Positions 17,453-26,952 of a stretch of 42,633 nucleotides of DNA are shown here, in pieces. A program made the position numbers and the translations under genes. The DNA comes from Gammaproteobacteria bacterium (lineage in GTDB: Bacteria; Pseudomonadota; Gammaproteobacteria; GCA-001735895): assembly GCA_020354435.1 (NCBI GenBank), contig CP070646.1, positions 1,512,678 to 1,555,310 of the forward strand. The letters are read 5' to 3'. Every line of letters starts with the position of its first letter. Positions within the stretch are counted from its first letter, which is position 1. Under the pieces are notes generated by a model. That model searched no databases and was not told the DNA's origin. It was given only the letters and a program-made list of their open reading frames with translations.

Positions 17453-18788
17453 CGGCCAGCTCCCTTACCAACTGCATGAAATGCTCGCCCCGCCTTTCGA
17501 ATTTGTCGTACATGTCGAAACTCGCGCAGGCCGGAGCCAGCAGCACACAGTCACCGCTGACGGCGACTTCTCGAGCTCGTCGTACCGCCGCGGCCATATC
17601 GCCAACGCGTTCGATTTCACAGGCGCCCTGCCAGGCCTGTTGCAGACGTCCTGCGTCTTCACCGAGCAGCAGCACGCGTTTCACGCGGGCGCGGATCGCG
17701 TCGGTCATGACCGACATGTCGGCGCCCTTCGACTGCCCACCGGCGATCAGGATCACCGGGCGCTCGCGACCCTCGATCGACGCCTTCGCGGCGCCGACAT
17801 TGGTCGCCTTGGAATCGTTGATCCACTCGACGCCATCGATTTCGGCAACCCACTGGCTGCGATGCGGGATGCCGCCAAATTCACGCATGGCTTCGACGAT
17901 CGCTTCACGCGAAATGCCGAGGCCATCGGCGATCGCCATCGCCGCCAGGCAATTGGCCCAGTTGTGCCGCCCGCTGACCTTGAGTTCATCCACGCTGATC
18001 CAGGCCTCGTCGCCGCGGCCGAGCGCGAATCCTCCATCTTCGAGCAATCTGAATTGCGCCACCGACGAGGGGTCCAGGCTGAAGCGCAGGTCGTTGTCGT
18101 CGTGGTGGGTTAAAACATCATCGAGATTACTGACGCAAAGGCCCGCGTTGCGATAGATGCGCCGTTTCGCGTCGATGTAATCGGCATAGTCGTCGTAGCG
18201 GTCCAGATGGTCTTCGCACAGGTTGAGCAACGCGGCGACACGCGGGGCCAGCGAAGTTGTCGTCTCGAGTTGATAACTGGACAGTTCGAGTACGTAAAAC
18301 TCGGGCTTTTGCTCGAGCAGTTCGAGCGCCGGCGTGCCGATATTGCCGCCGACCGCGACTTTACGGTTATCCCTGGCAATCATCGCACCGACCAGGGTTG
18401 TTACCGTGCTCTTGCCGTTGGAACCGGTGATCGCGACCACCGGCGCATCGGCGAGACGGGCAAACAGTTCGACATCACCGAGTATCGCTTTACCCTGTTC
18501 GGCCGCCTGTATCAGCTGCGGCTGACGTGCCGACAATCCCGGGCTGACGACGATGGCGTCGGCCCAGCCGGTCAATTCCGCATTGATCTCGCCGCAGTGG
18601 AAGTCGACCTGTTCGAAGCGCGCTTTCAGCTGCCCGAGGCAGGGCGGCTGCTCGCGCGTATCCTGCACGCGGCAGCGATAGCCGTGTTCGAGCAGAAAAA
18701 TCGCCACCGAGTAGCCGCTCAGGCCGAGGCCGACCACCAGGTAGTTGACGTCTGCGAGCGCTGTCGACTGTTGCTTCACGTTTAACAT
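17445..18788 (-). CDS. murD: UDP-MurNAc-L-alanine--D-glutamate ligase MurD, 447 aa
   Basis: Cytoplasmic ligase adding D-Glu to the stem peptide. I place the start at ATG 18788 (MLNVKQQ), whose A is the last base of the mraY stop; the frame upstream is a shadow of mraY. VVGLGLSGYSVA is the N-terminal substrate loop, ITGSNGKSTVTTLVG the ATP loop, and INDSKATNVGA plus ILIAGGQSKGAD are MurD C-terminal signatures. Length matches the family. Confidence 0.97.
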   Translation of the reverse strand: MLNVKQQSTALADVNYLVVGLGLSGYSVAIFLLEHGYRCRVQDTREQPPCLGQLKARFEQVDFHCGEINAELTGWADAIVVSPGLSARQPQLIQAAEQGKAILGDVELFARLADAPVVAITGSNGKSTVTTLVGAMIARDNRKVAVGGNIGTPALELLEQKPEFYVLELSSYQLETTTSLAPRVAALLNLCEDHLDRYDDYADYIDAKRRIYRNAGLCVSNLDDVLTHHDDNDLRFSLDPSSVAQFRLLEDGGFALGRGDEAWISVDELKVSGRHNWANCLAAMAIADGLGISREAIVEAMREFGGIPHRSQWVAEIDGVEWINDSKATNVGAAKASIEGRERPVILIAGGQSKGADMSVMTDAIRARVKRVLLLGEDAGRLQQAWQGACEIERVGDMAAAVRRAREVAVSGDCVLLAPACASFDMYDKFERRGEHFMQLVRELADD

Positions 18789-19870
18789 TACCGAATCTTT
18801 AAACTCGCCAGCCCGATCAGTACCAGCACCACGGTGATGATCCAGAAGCGCACGATGATGCGCGGCTCGGGCCAGCCCTTTAACTCGTAGTGGTGGTGTA
18901 GCGGCGCCATTCGAAATATTCGCCGGCCGGTCAGCTTGAAAGAGGCTACCTGCAGCATCACCGAAACCGTTTCGACGACGAAAATGCCGCCCATGATGAA
19001 CAGCACCAGTTCCTGGCGCACGATCACGGCGAGCGCGCCGAGCGCGGCGCCGAGCGCGAGCGCGCCGACATCGCCCATGAAGACCTGCGCCGGATAAGTA
19101 TTGAACCAGAGAAAACCGAGGCCCGCGCCCACCAGCGCACCGCAAAAAACAACCATTTCACCGACCCCGGGAACATAGGGAATACCCAGGTAGTTGGAAA
19201 AGTTGAAGTTCCCGGTCAGGTAGGCGAAAACGCCAAGCGCGCCACCGACCAGCACGGTCGGCAGTATCGCCAGGCCGTCGAGACCGTCGGTCAGGTTGAC
19301 CGCGTTGCTGCTGCCGACGATGACGAAATAGGTCAAAACGATATAAAACGGGCCGAGATCGATCAGGATACCCTTGATGAAGGGCACGATGAGCTGGGTT
19401 TCGATCGGGAACTGGGCGGTGTTGAACAACGCCAGCGCCGCGCTCAGGCCGATGACCGATTGCCAGAAGTACTTGGCTTTCGCCGACAGGCCCTTGGAAT
19501 TGCCGTAAACGATTTTCTTGAAGTCGTCGACCCAGCCGATGACGCCGAAACCGACGGTGACGAACAGTATGATCCAGACGAATCGCGACGACAGATCGCT
19601 CCATAAAAGCGTGCTGGTCACGATAGCGACCAGGATCAGCGCACCGCCCATGGTTGGCGTACCCGCCTTGGAAAAATGGCTTTCGGGGCCATCAGCACGC
19701 ACGCTCTGGCCAATCTTGTAGCTGCTCAGGTAGTTGATCATGACCGGGCCGACGATGAGCGAAATTAATAATGCGGTCAGCACCCCGAGGATGGTGCGCA
19801 TGGTCAGGTACTGGAAGACGTTAAATCCGCCATAAAACTGCGTCAGATACTCCGACAGGCTATACAGCAT
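18788..19870 (-). CDS. mraY: Phospho-MurNAc-pentapeptide transferase MraY, 360 aa
   Basis: Polytopic inner-membrane enzyme forming lipid I from UDP-MurNAc-pentapeptide and undecaprenyl phosphate. Ten hydrophobic segments are visible. GTPTMGG, the magnesium-binding [23 protein letters not shown], and [15 protein letters not shown] are the conserved loops with catalytic Asp and His residues. 360 residues is the standard length. It overlaps murF by 11 bases and murD by one. Confidence 0.98.
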   Translation of the reverse strand: MLYSLSEYLTQFYGGFNVFQYLTMRTILGVLTALLISLIVGPVMINYLSSYKIGQSVRADGPESHFSKAGTPTMGGALILVAIVTSTLLWSDLSSRFVWIILFVTVGFGVIGWVDDFKKIVYGNSKGLSAKAKYFWQSVIGLSAALALFNTAQFPIETQLIVPFIKGILIDLGPFYIVLTYFVIVGSSNAVNLTDGLDGLAILPTVLVGGALGVFAYLTGNFNFSNYLGIPYVPGVGEMVVFCGALVGAGLGFLWFNTYPAQVFMGDVGALALGAALGALAVIVRQELVLFIMGGIFVVETVSVMLQVASFKLTGRRIFRMAPLHHHYELKGWPEPRIIVRFWIITVVLVLIGLASLKIR

Positions 19871-21230
19871 TGGCGCCTCCCGCGTTTACAGACTGATTCA
19901 ACAGCACCACCAGTCGCTCCATGCCAGCAGAGCGTGAACCCTTGATCAGCAGATTCACGTCCTGGTGTATCTGCGAAAGAATCGCTTCCGCCATGTCGTC
20001 GATGCGCTCGAAACAATAACCCGTGGCGCCGAATTCCTCGCTCGCGGCGCAACTCATTTCGCCAAGGCCAAACAGTTTTTCGACGCCCTGCTCGCGCGCA
20101 AAGCGCCCCGCCTGCCGATGCAGTTCGAGCGCTTCGTCGCCAAGCTCGGCCATGTCTCCCAGCGCCAGCCACGGCGATCCCTCGAGCGAACACAGCACGC
20201 GAATACCGGCCTCCAGCGATTCGGGGTTGGCGTTGTAACTGTCATCTATCAGGCGACTGCGAGCCGGGCCCGGTAACATTTGCAGGCGGCCCTTGACCCC
20301 GGCAAAACCGCTCAGGTTTGCGACCGCGGTTTCGAATTCGATTCCGGCGAGCAGCGCCAGTGAAACCGCGGCGAGCGCGTTGCGCACATTGTGCTCACCC
20401 ATGACGCCGAGCCTGCAGTCACGGGTCAAACCCTGGTAGCTGAACTCGACCTCGAGCGACTCATCGGTCAGCGACCAGCTGGCGCCGACATCGGCCGGAT
20501 TATCCAGCCCGCAACCAAGCCGGGTTTGCGCGGCACAGATACTCTGCCAGTAGGGCACGGCAGCCTCGTCGAGGTTGAACAGCGCCTTGTGTTCCGGGGA
20601 ACAATAGGCATAGAGCTCACCTTTGGCCTCGATCACGCCCTGCACGTTGCCAAATCCGGCCAGATGGGCCGCGGCGACATTGTTGACGTAGACGATATCG
20701 GGCTCGGCGATTGCCGCCAGGTTGGCGATTTCACCGCGGTGATTAGCGCCCATTTCGATGATGGCATACTGCTGGTCGGGCGCCAGTTCGAACAAGGTCA
20801 GCGGTACGCCGATATCGTTGTTCAGATTGCCGCGGGTCGCAAGCGTCGCGGCCTGCTGCGACAGAATCTGGTGCAACATTTCCTTGACCGTGGTCTTGCC
20901 GTTGCTGCCGGTCAACGCCACCACGCAGGGATCGCACTGATGGCGCCAGTAGTTGGCGAGCCGGGCCAGCGCCTGTTTGCAATCGTCGACCACGATCTGC
21001 GCCACCGGACTCGTCTGGCGCTGCTCCACCAGCGCGGCGACCGCACCGGCTTCATTGGCGGCCTCGACAAACTGATGGCCGTCGAAGTTGGGCCCCTTGA
21101 TGGCAACGAACAGCATGCCGTCACAGGACTTGCGTGAATCGATGGTGACGCCGGTAAAACGGGTATCGGGCAATTGCTCCGGGCTCGCGCCCAGGATTTC
21201 GGCCAGCAATGGCAGCGACAGGCTAATCAT
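19860..21230 (-). CDS. murF: UDP-MurNAc-tripeptide--D-Ala-D-Ala ligase MurF, 456 aa
   Basis: Adds the D-Ala-D-Ala made by Ddl to give the pentapeptide precursor. The ATP loop is [27 protein letters not shown] and [11 protein letters not shown] are MurF-specific central and C-terminal signatures. Cytoplasmic, normal length. The start ATG at 21230 overlaps the murE stop by eight bases. Confidence 0.97.
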   Translation of the reverse strand: MISLSLPLLAEILGASPEQLPDTRFTGVTIDSRKSCDGMLFVAIKGPNFDGHQFVEAANEAGAVAALVEQRQTSPVAQIVVDDCKQALARLANYWRHQCDPCVVALTGSNGKTTVKEMLHQILSQQAATLATRGNLNNDIGVPLTLFELAPDQQYAIIEMGANHRGEIANLAAIAEPDIVYVNNVAAAHLAGFGNVQGVIEAKGELYAYCSPEHKALFNLDEAAVPYWQSICAAQTRLGCGLDNPADVGASWSLTDESLEVEFSYQGLTRDCRLGVMGEHNVRNALAAVSLALLAGIEFETAVANLSGFAGVKGRLQMLPGPARSRLIDDSYNANPESLEAGIRVLCSLEGSPWLALGDMAELGDEALELHRQAGRFAREQGVEKLFGLGEMSCAASEEFGATGYCFERIDDMAEAILSQIHQDVNLLIKGSRSAGMERLVVLLNQSVNAGGANAV

Positions 21231-22746
21231 GCTTCACCTGCAAAATTCTGCTGACAACATGACGATCGCTGAACGGCCGGCGTTCGTTACCGACGATCTG
21301 CTCCTGCTCGTGTCCCTTGCCCGCAATCACCACCAGGTCTTCGGGCGCAGCCTGCGATAAGGCATATTCGATCGCTGCATGCCGGTTATGCACGACGCAG
21401 GCACGCTCCGGGTGCTGCATGCCGGCCAGGATTTCGCTGACTATCTTTTCCGGCGACTCGTTGCGTGGATTGTCATCGGTGACAATGGCGCGGTCGGCGA
21501 GTTCTTCGACCGCGCGCCCCATGCCGCTGCGCTTGCCCTGGTCGCGGTCTCCGCCACAGCCGAAGACGCACCAGAGCTGACCGCGGGTGTGCTCGCGGCT
21601 GGCCTCGAGGCAAGCCCGCAACGCCTGCTCGGTATGCGCGAAATCGATCACCGCCGAAGCCCGTTCACGGCCGCCGTCGAACTTTTCCATTCGCCCCGGA
21701 ATCGGTTTCAGGTCTTTGACCGCCAGTTCGATCTCGTCTTGGCTCATTCCCAGGGCCACCAGCGTGGCGATACAGGCGAGCGTATTCTCGACGTTGAAGC
21801 GCCCGATCAGGGCGGTCACCGCGGTTACTTCTCCCAGCGGCGTTATGGCGCAGACATTTTGCCCGCCGCCGGTCAGATCGCAGGACTTCAGTCTCACCTC
21901 GGCCTCGGGTTTGTGCCCGCCCTTGACCGAGTAGCGGTAAAGCGATTCCGGCTCAAGCTCCTGGCCGAGCTTTTGACCAAAACTGTCGTCGGCATTGACC
22001 ACGCGCCCGGACAGTTCGAATTCGTGGAACAGGCGCGCCTTGGCGGCGGCATAACTTTCGTGGCTGCCGTGATAGTCGAGATGATCGCGTCCGAGATTGG
22101 TCAAAACGGCAATATCGAAATCGCAGCCATTGACGCGGTATTGCTCGAGCGCGTGCGAGGAGACCTCCATGACGACATATTCGCAACGTTGCTGCTGGAA
22201 CTGGAACAGGCGTGACTGCAGGCTGACGGCATCCGGCGTGGTCAACGAATCCGGTACCAGCTCGTTGGCAATGCCGTAGCCGAGCGTGCCGATGCTGGCG
22301 CAGCGTTTGCCGATGCGGGTCAGCGCCTGGGTTACCAGGTGGGTGACACTGGATTTACCGTCGGTGCCGGTGACGCCGACGATCGTCATCGCCCTGCCCG
22401 GATCACCGAAAAAGCGACTGACGATATGGCCGTTGGCGCGCTCCAGCTGCTCGACGCCGACCCAGTGGGTATCAACCTGTTTGCGCAACAGCGGAATGCG
22501 CTTCAGGCTGTAATCGTCGCTGGCGTCGTAGATCACGACCACGGCGCCTGCCTTGACCGCATCGATCGCATAATCGATACCGTTGGACCTGATGCCGGGC
22601 AACGCGACGAAGGCCGAATTGGCGTTCACCTGGGCGCTGTTGCTGGCGATGTTGCTGATTTCGATCGCCGGCACCGGGTCGTGCAGCTCGAAACCCGACA
22701 GCAACTCCGGCAAGGACATCCCGCGAATTCTGGCGTTCACCATCAT
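21223..22746 (-). CDS. murE: UDP-MurNAc-dipeptide--meso-diaminopimelate ligase MurE, 507 aa
   Basis: Adds the third stem residue. DDNPRNESP near residue 415 is the motif that selects meso-diaminopimelate, so the peptidoglycan is of the Gram-negative type. The ATP loop reads GVTGTDGKSSVTHLV; the Asp and the SS differ from the common GTNGKTT but keep the key Gly-Lys. The start is one of two adjacent ATG codons (22746 or 22743); the first gives a four-base overlap with ftsI. Confidence 0.97.
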   Translation of the reverse strand: MMVNARIRGMSLPELLSGFELHDPVPAIEISNIASNSAQVNANSAFVALPGIRSNGIDYAIDAVKAGAVVVIYDASDDYSLKRIPLLRKQVDTHWVGVEQLERANGHIVSRFFGDPGRAMTIVGVTGTDGKSSVTHLVTQALTRIGKRCASIGTLGYGIANELVPDSLTTPDAVSLQSRLFQFQQQRCEYVVMEVSSHALEQYRVNGCDFDIAVLTNLGRDHLDYHGSHESYAAAKARLFHEFELSGRVVNADDSFGQKLGQELEPESLYRYSVKGGHKPEAEVRLKSCDLTGGGQNVCAITPLGEVTAVTALIGRFNVENTLACIATLVALGMSQDEIELAVKDLKPIPGRMEKFDGGRERASAVIDFAHTEQALRACLEASREHTRGQLWCVFGCGGDRDQGKRSGMGRAVEELADRAIVTDDNPRNESPEKIVSEILAGMQHPERACVVHNRHAAIEYALSQAAPEDLVVIAGKGHEQEQIVGNERRPFSDRHVVSRILQVKHD

Positions 22747-24479
22747 TCCCCCTTACCCTTGTTTTGCGCCAGTGTCGGCAGGTTATCGGGCGGAATGTCG
22801 AGAATTCGCAGCGCATTCGAAAGCACTTCCTGGAATACCGGTGCCGCAACCACGCCGCCGTAGTAACCGTTTTGCGTAGGCTCGTCAATCATCACCGCCA
22901 TGACCAGGCGCGGATTGCTGGCCGGCGCGATACCGGCGAACACCGACACGTAGTCGTCTTTCTGATATCCGCCGGCAATACTCTTTTTGGCAGTGCCGGT
23001 CTTGCCTGCAACCTGGTATCCGGCAACCGCGGCCTGTTGCGCGGTACCCGTGGGGCCCACCACTTCGGCCATCATTTTAAGCAGTTGCCTGGCGGTCGAC
23101 GGCTTCATGACATGGCGCGAAATCTCGTTACCGCGGGTCTTGCCCTTTTCCTTGCGCAGCAGGCTGAGATCGAGCAGGCGACCCTCGTTGGCGATCACGG
23201 CGTAGGCGCGCGCGAGCTGGGTAATCGACAACGACATGCCATAGCCAAACCCCATGGTCGCGTGATCCAGCGGCTGCCACTGGCTGTGGTGGCGAAAATA
23301 ACCCGGCGATTCGCCCGGGAAAGCAACGCCCGAAGCCTCGCCGAAGCCGTAATCCCGAAAACTTTGCCACAGCTCGGCAGGCTGTAACGACATGGCGATA
23401 CGCGATGCGCCGACATTGCTCGACTTGCGCAGAATGCCGGGCAGATCGAGCACGCCGTAATTGCGGATATCCTTGACCGGATGACCACTGACCATCATGT
23501 AACCCGGCGAGGTATCGATACTGCTGCTACTGCGCAGGCGTCCATGATCGAGCGCGGCTGCGAGGGTAAAGGGCTTGATCGCCGAACCCGGCTCGAAAAC
23601 ATCGGTCAGGGCGCGGTTACGAAGCTGCTCAGCCGCCATCGAGGTGCGCCGGTTCGGGTTATAGGACGGTTGATTAACGATGGCCAGGATCTCGCCACTG
23701 CGCGCGTCAAGCAATACCGCCGAACCGGCCCTGGCGGCATGGAACTTGATCGCACGGGCGAGCGAGCGATAGGTAATGTACTGCAGGCGCATATCGATAC
23801 TGGTGTAAACATCGTTGCCGGAGCTGGCCGCCTTGACCTGGTCGAGCTCTTCGACCACTTCCCCACGTCGGTTGCGAATGACGCGTCGCTCGCCCGGTTG
23901 CGCGCGCAGCCAGTCCTGGTAAAACAGTTCCAGCCCCTCCTGACCCTGGTCGTCTATATCGGTAAATCCGACCAGGTGCGATACCACCTCACCGGCCGGG
24001 TAATAGCGGTGATATTCACGTTGCAGGTAAACCCCGTCGAGGCCGTCGGCAACCTTGCGCGCGAGGTCCGGTTCCAGTTGACGCTTCAGGTATACGAATT
24101 CACGGTTGGCACGTTGCTTGAGCATTGCCACCGTATCACGGTAATCGAGATCCAGCTTGGTCGTGACCTGTTTCAGCGCCTCGAGGTTTGCGAGGATTTC
24201 CTGCGGATTGACCCAGACCGAGTCGACCGGTGTGCTGATGGCCAGCGGTGTACCGAATCGATCCAGTATTGCGCCGCGGTAGGCCGGGGTTTCGATAGTG
24301 CGAATTTGCCGTTGCACGCCCTGGCTGGCGAGAAAATCCTGCTCGAAGATCTGCAGATAAAGCGCGCGCACGACCAGGCCGGCAAGCATCGTTACCAGCG
24401 CCAGCAGCACGAAGTAATGGCGCGTACCGAGAAATACCGCCTGTCGCTCTTCGCTCTGCATGTCGTTATTCGTTTTCAT
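22743..24479 (-). CDS. ftsI: Septal transpeptidase FtsI (PBP3), 578 aa
   Basis: Class B penicillin-binding protein that cross-links septal peptidoglycan together with FtsW. I place the start at ATG 24479 (MKTNNDMQSE), which overlaps the ftsL stop by four bases. A single membrane anchor spans about 21-43, followed by the pedestal domain. The transpeptidase has the catalytic Ser299 in GSAIKP (SxxK), SSN in KSSNVGAS, and Lys493 in GKTGTAKK. Length is normal for the family. Confidence 0.97.
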   Translation of the reverse strand: MKTNNDMQSEERQAVFLGTRHYFVLLALVTMLAGLVVRALYLQIFEQDFLASQGVQRQIRTIETPAYRGAILDRFGTPLAISTPVDSVWVNPQEILANLEALKQVTTKLDLDYRDTVAMLKQRANREFVYLKRQLEPDLARKVADGLDGVYLQREYHRYYPAGEVVSHLVGFTDIDDQGQEGLELFYQDWLRAQPGERRVIRNRRGEVVEELDQVKAASSGNDVYTSIDMRLQYITYRSLARAIKFHAARAGSAVLLDARSGEILAIVNQPSYNPNRRTSMAAEQLRNRALTDVFEPGSAIKPFTLAAALDHGRLRSSSSIDTSPGYMMVSGHPVKDIRNYGVLDLPGILRKSSNVGASRIAMSLQPAELWQSFRDYGFGEASGVAFPGESPGYFRHHSQWQPLDHATMGFGYGMSLSITQLARAYAVIANEGRLLDLSLLRKEKGKTRGNEISRHVMKPSTARQLLKMMAEVVGPTGTAQQAAVAGYQVAGKTGTAKKSIAGGYQKDDYVSVFAGIAPASNPRLVMAVMIDEPTQNGYYGGVVAAPVFQEVLSNALRILDIPPDNLPTLAQNKGKGE

Positions 24480-24739
24480 TGCAAACGCACCAGTTCGACC
24501 TCTTCGGGCAAACGCATTTTCAAATCCTTGCGCGCTCTCGATTCGACATTGCTGTGCGTGGCCAATGTGGTGTTTTGCAACTGCAGCCGGCCCCATTCGA
24601 TTACCTGGCGGTCCTGCTGCTTTTGTACGCTACGCAGCTCGGCGAACAGCACCTGGCTTTGATGTTTCACGTAAATCACGGTCAGTGCACTGCCGAGAAC
24701 CAGAGCCAACAGCAGAGGAAACCACAGTTTGCTGTCCAT
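24476..24739 (-). CDS. ftsL: Cell division protein FtsL, 87 aa
   Basis: Small bitopic divisome protein. A short N-terminus (MDSKLW) leads into a membrane helix at about 6-23, then a periplasmic coiled coil (VLFAELRSVQKQQDRQV) and the conserved tail region with RKDLKMRLPE. It forms the FtsQLB complex that activates FtsWI. Its A of ATG coincides with the last base of the rsmH stop, and it overlaps ftsI by four bases. Confidence 0.93.
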   Translation of the reverse strand: MDSKLWFPLLLALVLGSALTVIYVKHQSQVLFAELRSVQKQQDRQVIEWGRLQLQNTTLATHSNVESRARKDLKMRLPEEVELVRLQ

Positions 24740-25674
24740 CAGGCGGCTCGCTCGGCAATGCGCAGCACCGCACTGCGCGCGCGCGGATTGGCAGCGAGTT
24801 CCCGTGCCCCGGCGCGTACGGCACGGCCGACCAGTTTCAGCGGCACTACCGAGTCGAGTTCGCTGTCACGCAGCGGCAACCCCCGGGGCAGCCTGGCACG
24901 GCTGCTGTTGGCCTTGAAAAAACGTTTTACCAGGCGATCCTCGAGCGAGTGAAAGCTGATCACGAGCAGACGCCCGCCAATGCGCAGGATTCCCACCACC
25001 GATTCGAGCAAAAGCTGGATCTGCGTCAATTCCTGGTTGACGTGGATACGAATCGCCTGAAAGCTGCGGGTGGCCGGATGGCGATTGTTTTTTGGCCGCG
25101 GCACGATTGCGCTGATCAGCGCGGCCAGGGTCGCCGTATCCTCGATGGGTTTGCTGGCGCGTTGCTCGACGATCTTCTTTGCAATGCGGCGCGAGTAGCG
25201 TTCTTCACCATACTCCCACAACACCCTGGCAATTTCGGCCTCGTCCGCCTGCCCGAGCCATTGCGCGGCCGATTGTCCCGACTCCGGATTCATGCGCATG
25301 TCGAGCGGCCCTTTGTGCTGAAAACTGAACCCACGCGTCGCATCGTCGAGTTGCGGCGAGGAAACGCCGAGATCGAGCAGAATACCGTCAATGCGTTCCA
25401 GCAAATCGAGGTCGGCAATATGTGATGGCATGCTGGCGTATTCGTCATGAATAATCGTAACACGGTGATCGGAGCCGAGAAGTTCACGTGCGTCGGCAAT
25501 GGCTTGCGGATCGCGATCCATCACGATCAGGCGCCCGTTTTCGCCCAGCGCAGCCAGAATCGAACGTGCGTGGCCGCCGCGCCCGTAAGTGCCATCGACA
25601 TAATTCCCATCGGGGCGAATCGCAAGCCCGTCGATGACTTCCTGCTGCATTACCGGCGCGTGCGACTGGTTCAT
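24739..25674 (-). CDS. rsmH: 16S rRNA m4C1402 N4-methyltransferase RsmH (MraW), 311 aa
   Basis: SAM-dependent enzyme methylating N4 of C1402 in 16S rRNA; RsmI, encoded at 35225-36082, methylates the ribose of the same nucleotide. DGTYGRGGH (27-35) is the SAM loop and SFHSLEDRLVKRFFK the conserved C-terminal motif. The start HAPVMQQEVIDGL is typical. It overlaps mraZ by four bases and ftsL by one. Confidence 0.97.
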   Translation of the reverse strand: MNQSHAPVMQQEVIDGLAIRPDGNYVDGTYGRGGHARSILAALGENGRLIVMDRDPQAIADARELLGSDHRVTIIHDEYASMPSHIADLDLLERIDGILLDLGVSSPQLDDATRGFSFQHKGPLDMRMNPESGQSAAQWLGQADEAEIARVLWEYGEERYSRRIAKKIVEQRASKPIEDTATLAALISAIVPRPKNNRHPATRSFQAIRIHVNQELTQIQLLLESVVGILRIGGRLLVISFHSLEDRLVKRFFKANSSRARLPRGLPLRDSELDSVVPLKLVGRAVRAGARELAANPRARSAVLRIAERAA

Positions 25675-26129
25675 AAGGTCAGCTCCGCCAGCGCACCCGG
25701 CATTTCTTCATCGCTCGCGTCCGCCAGCCAGGATTCCATGCGCTGTTGCCACAGCGACTCGTCCCATAGTTCGAACTTTTTACCCTGCCCGATCAGCACG
25801 AGCTTCTTGTTCAGCTGGGCGTAATCGCGCAACGGGTTGGACAACAGCATGCGACCGTTGCCATCGACTTCCACTTCGGTCGCATGGCCGATCAGCAGGC
25901 GCTGAATACGGCGCGTGGTCGGATTAAAACTCGGCAAGGCCTCGATCTTTTCCTCGATCAACTCCCATTCGGGTAACGGGTAAATCAACAGGCAGGGTTG
26001 ATCGGTATCGATCGTGACCACGAGCTGGCCCTGGCAGAATTCTGCCAGCCGCTCACGGTAACGCGCGGGTAGAACAATCCTCCCCTTCGCGTCCAAATTG
26101 AGATTGGAAACCCCTCGAAACTTAAGCAC
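25671..26129 (-). CDS. mraZ: Transcriptional regulator MraZ, 152 aa
   Basis: AbrB/SpoVT-fold DNA-binding protein that represses the dcw operon. I choose the GTG at 26129 (VLKFRGVSNLNLDAKGRI): it gives exactly the E. coli length of 152 and begins at the conserved FRG, with GGGA six bases upstream. An in-frame GTG at 26171 would add 14 residues translated from the operator repeats. Two DxKGR-type halves are present (LDAKGRIVLPARYR and VDGNGRMLLSNPLR). It is the first gene of the dcw cluster. Confidence 0.95.
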   Translation of the reverse strand: MLKFRGVSNLNLDAKGRIVLPARYRERLAEFCQGQLVVTIDTDQPCLLIYPLPEWELIEEKIEALPSFNPTTRRIQRLLIGHATEVEVDGNGRMLLSNPLRDYAQLNKKLVLIGQGKKFELWDESLWQQRMESWLADASDEEMPGALAELTL

Positions 26130-26135
26130 GTTTTT

Positions 26136-26180
26136 CCCGTTATTGTGCCACTTTGTGACACTTTTACCCACTTACAGACA
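26136..26180 (-). promoter_or_regulatory. MraZ-box-like repeats, 10-bp phased, in the mraZ leader
   Basis: Reading the minus strand, five-base units TGTCT, TGGGT, TGTCA, TGGCA and ACGGG begin at 26180, 26170, 26160, 26150 and 26140, exactly 10 bases apart. MraZ is known to bind TGGGN repeats spaced by five bases in its own leader. Only the TGGGT unit is a perfect match, but the strict phasing and position between the -10 box and the start codon support an autoregulatory operator. Confidence 0.6.
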
Positions 26181-26209
26181 CAATATGGCTAATTTTCACA
26201 ACAAGTCAA
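26180..26209 (-). promoter_or_regulatory. Promoter of the dcw cluster (Pmra)
   Basis: TTGACT (26209-26204) and TATTGT (26185-26180) are separated by 18 bases on the minus strand. Transcription would start near 26173, just ahead of the MraZ-box-like repeats. The surrounding DNA is AT-rich. Confidence 0.6.
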
Positions 26210-26493
26210 GTAAAAATGGGGCATAAATCCATGCTTTTTCTCAATAACGTCAATAACTTAGCTATATTTGCAACAATTCTTCTCGGAATTAGTCATTTAA
26301 ATCTGCTACTTATAAAATCTACTTAAAGTAATACATTAACTTGACGATAATTTTGTGCGATTTTGCACAAAATTAAAGGATTTTTACGACACCAGATTGA
26401 ACAGGATTTCAGCGGGAACAATACAAAACTCGAAGTTTCGGAAACACAAACCTGAACGCCTCGGGTCCAGGTTAGAGTTTTCCGTAACCAGCC

Positions 26494-26525
26494 AAAAAAG
26501 AAGCGCCACCTCTGCGGGCGGCGCT
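26494..26525 (-). terminator. Intrinsic terminator of rnpB
   Basis: On the minus strand a nine-pair stem (one G-U) with arms 26525-26517 and 26510-26502 and a six-base loop is followed at once by TC and six T residues (26499-26494). It sits 13 bases past the 3' end of rnpB and should insulate the dcw promoter. Confidence 0.85.
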
Positions 26526-26537
26526 GCCGGAATTTGG

Positions 26538-26878
26538 TGAGTCAGCCTGTAAGCCGGGTTCTGTCGAGGATAATCATTCATCTGGACCGGAAGTCACCTT
26601 CCAGCCTCAAGCAACCAACCCGAAAACAGCGCGGGCCGCGCTACGGTTTTCCTATTTGGTCTTGCTCCGGGTGGGGTTTACCATCGCCACTTTTGTTACC
26701 AAAAGCGCGGTGCGCTCTTACCGCACCATTTCACCCTTACCGGCCGCAGCCGGCGGTATACTTTCTGTTGCACTGGCCGTGGGCTCGCGCCCCCCAGACG
26801 TTATCTGGCACCCTGCCCTGCGGAGCCCGGACTTTCCTCCGGTTCCGTCTGGAACCAGCGATTATCCGGCTGACTCGG
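26538..26878 (-). ncRNA. rnpB: RNase P RNA (bacterial type A), about 340 nt
   Basis: The catalytic RNA of RNase P, which trims tRNA 5' leaders. On the minus strand the conserved stretches are readable: GGAGGAAAGTCCGGGCTCC and GGCAGGGTGCCAG near the 5' end, CAGTGCAACAGA, GGTAAGGGTGAAA, GGTAAGAGCGCACCG, CCCGGAGCAAGACCAAATAG, and GACAGAACCCGGCTTA near the 3' end. The extreme ends GAGTCAGCC and GGCTGACTC pair as helix P1, which fixes the limits to within a few bases. It lies directly upstream of mraZ on the same strand, as in Pseudomonas. Confidence 0.96.
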
Positions 26879-26883
26879 CGTGC

Positions 26884-26892
26884 ATTATACCA
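26884..26892 (-). promoter_or_regulatory. Extended -10 promoter of rnpB
   Basis: TGGTATAAT on the minus strand is a perfect extended -10 element ending seven bases before the predicted RNA 5' end. No clear -35 box is visible, which is tolerated for this promoter class. Confidence 0.7.
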
Positions 26893-26952
26893 GATTTCTA
26901 CTTTCTCCTGGCGACACAAACTGCCGTTAACACGGCCGCGCCTCGATGCCGG

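Larger units (their letters stand above)
26172..26537. other. AT-rich intergenic stretch between rnpB and mraZ
   Basis: It contains the dcw promoter and part of the MraZ repeats, the rnpB terminator (26494-26525), and a perfect 11-base inverted repeat at 26348-26358 / 26365-26375 with a six-base loop. No gene is seen; a 61-codon plus-strand frame runs through the terminator and is not credible. Confidence 0.5.

Noticed and set aside
26355..26540. Small plus-strand ORF between mraZ and rnpB
   Set aside because: It runs through the rnpB terminator and has no coding character.
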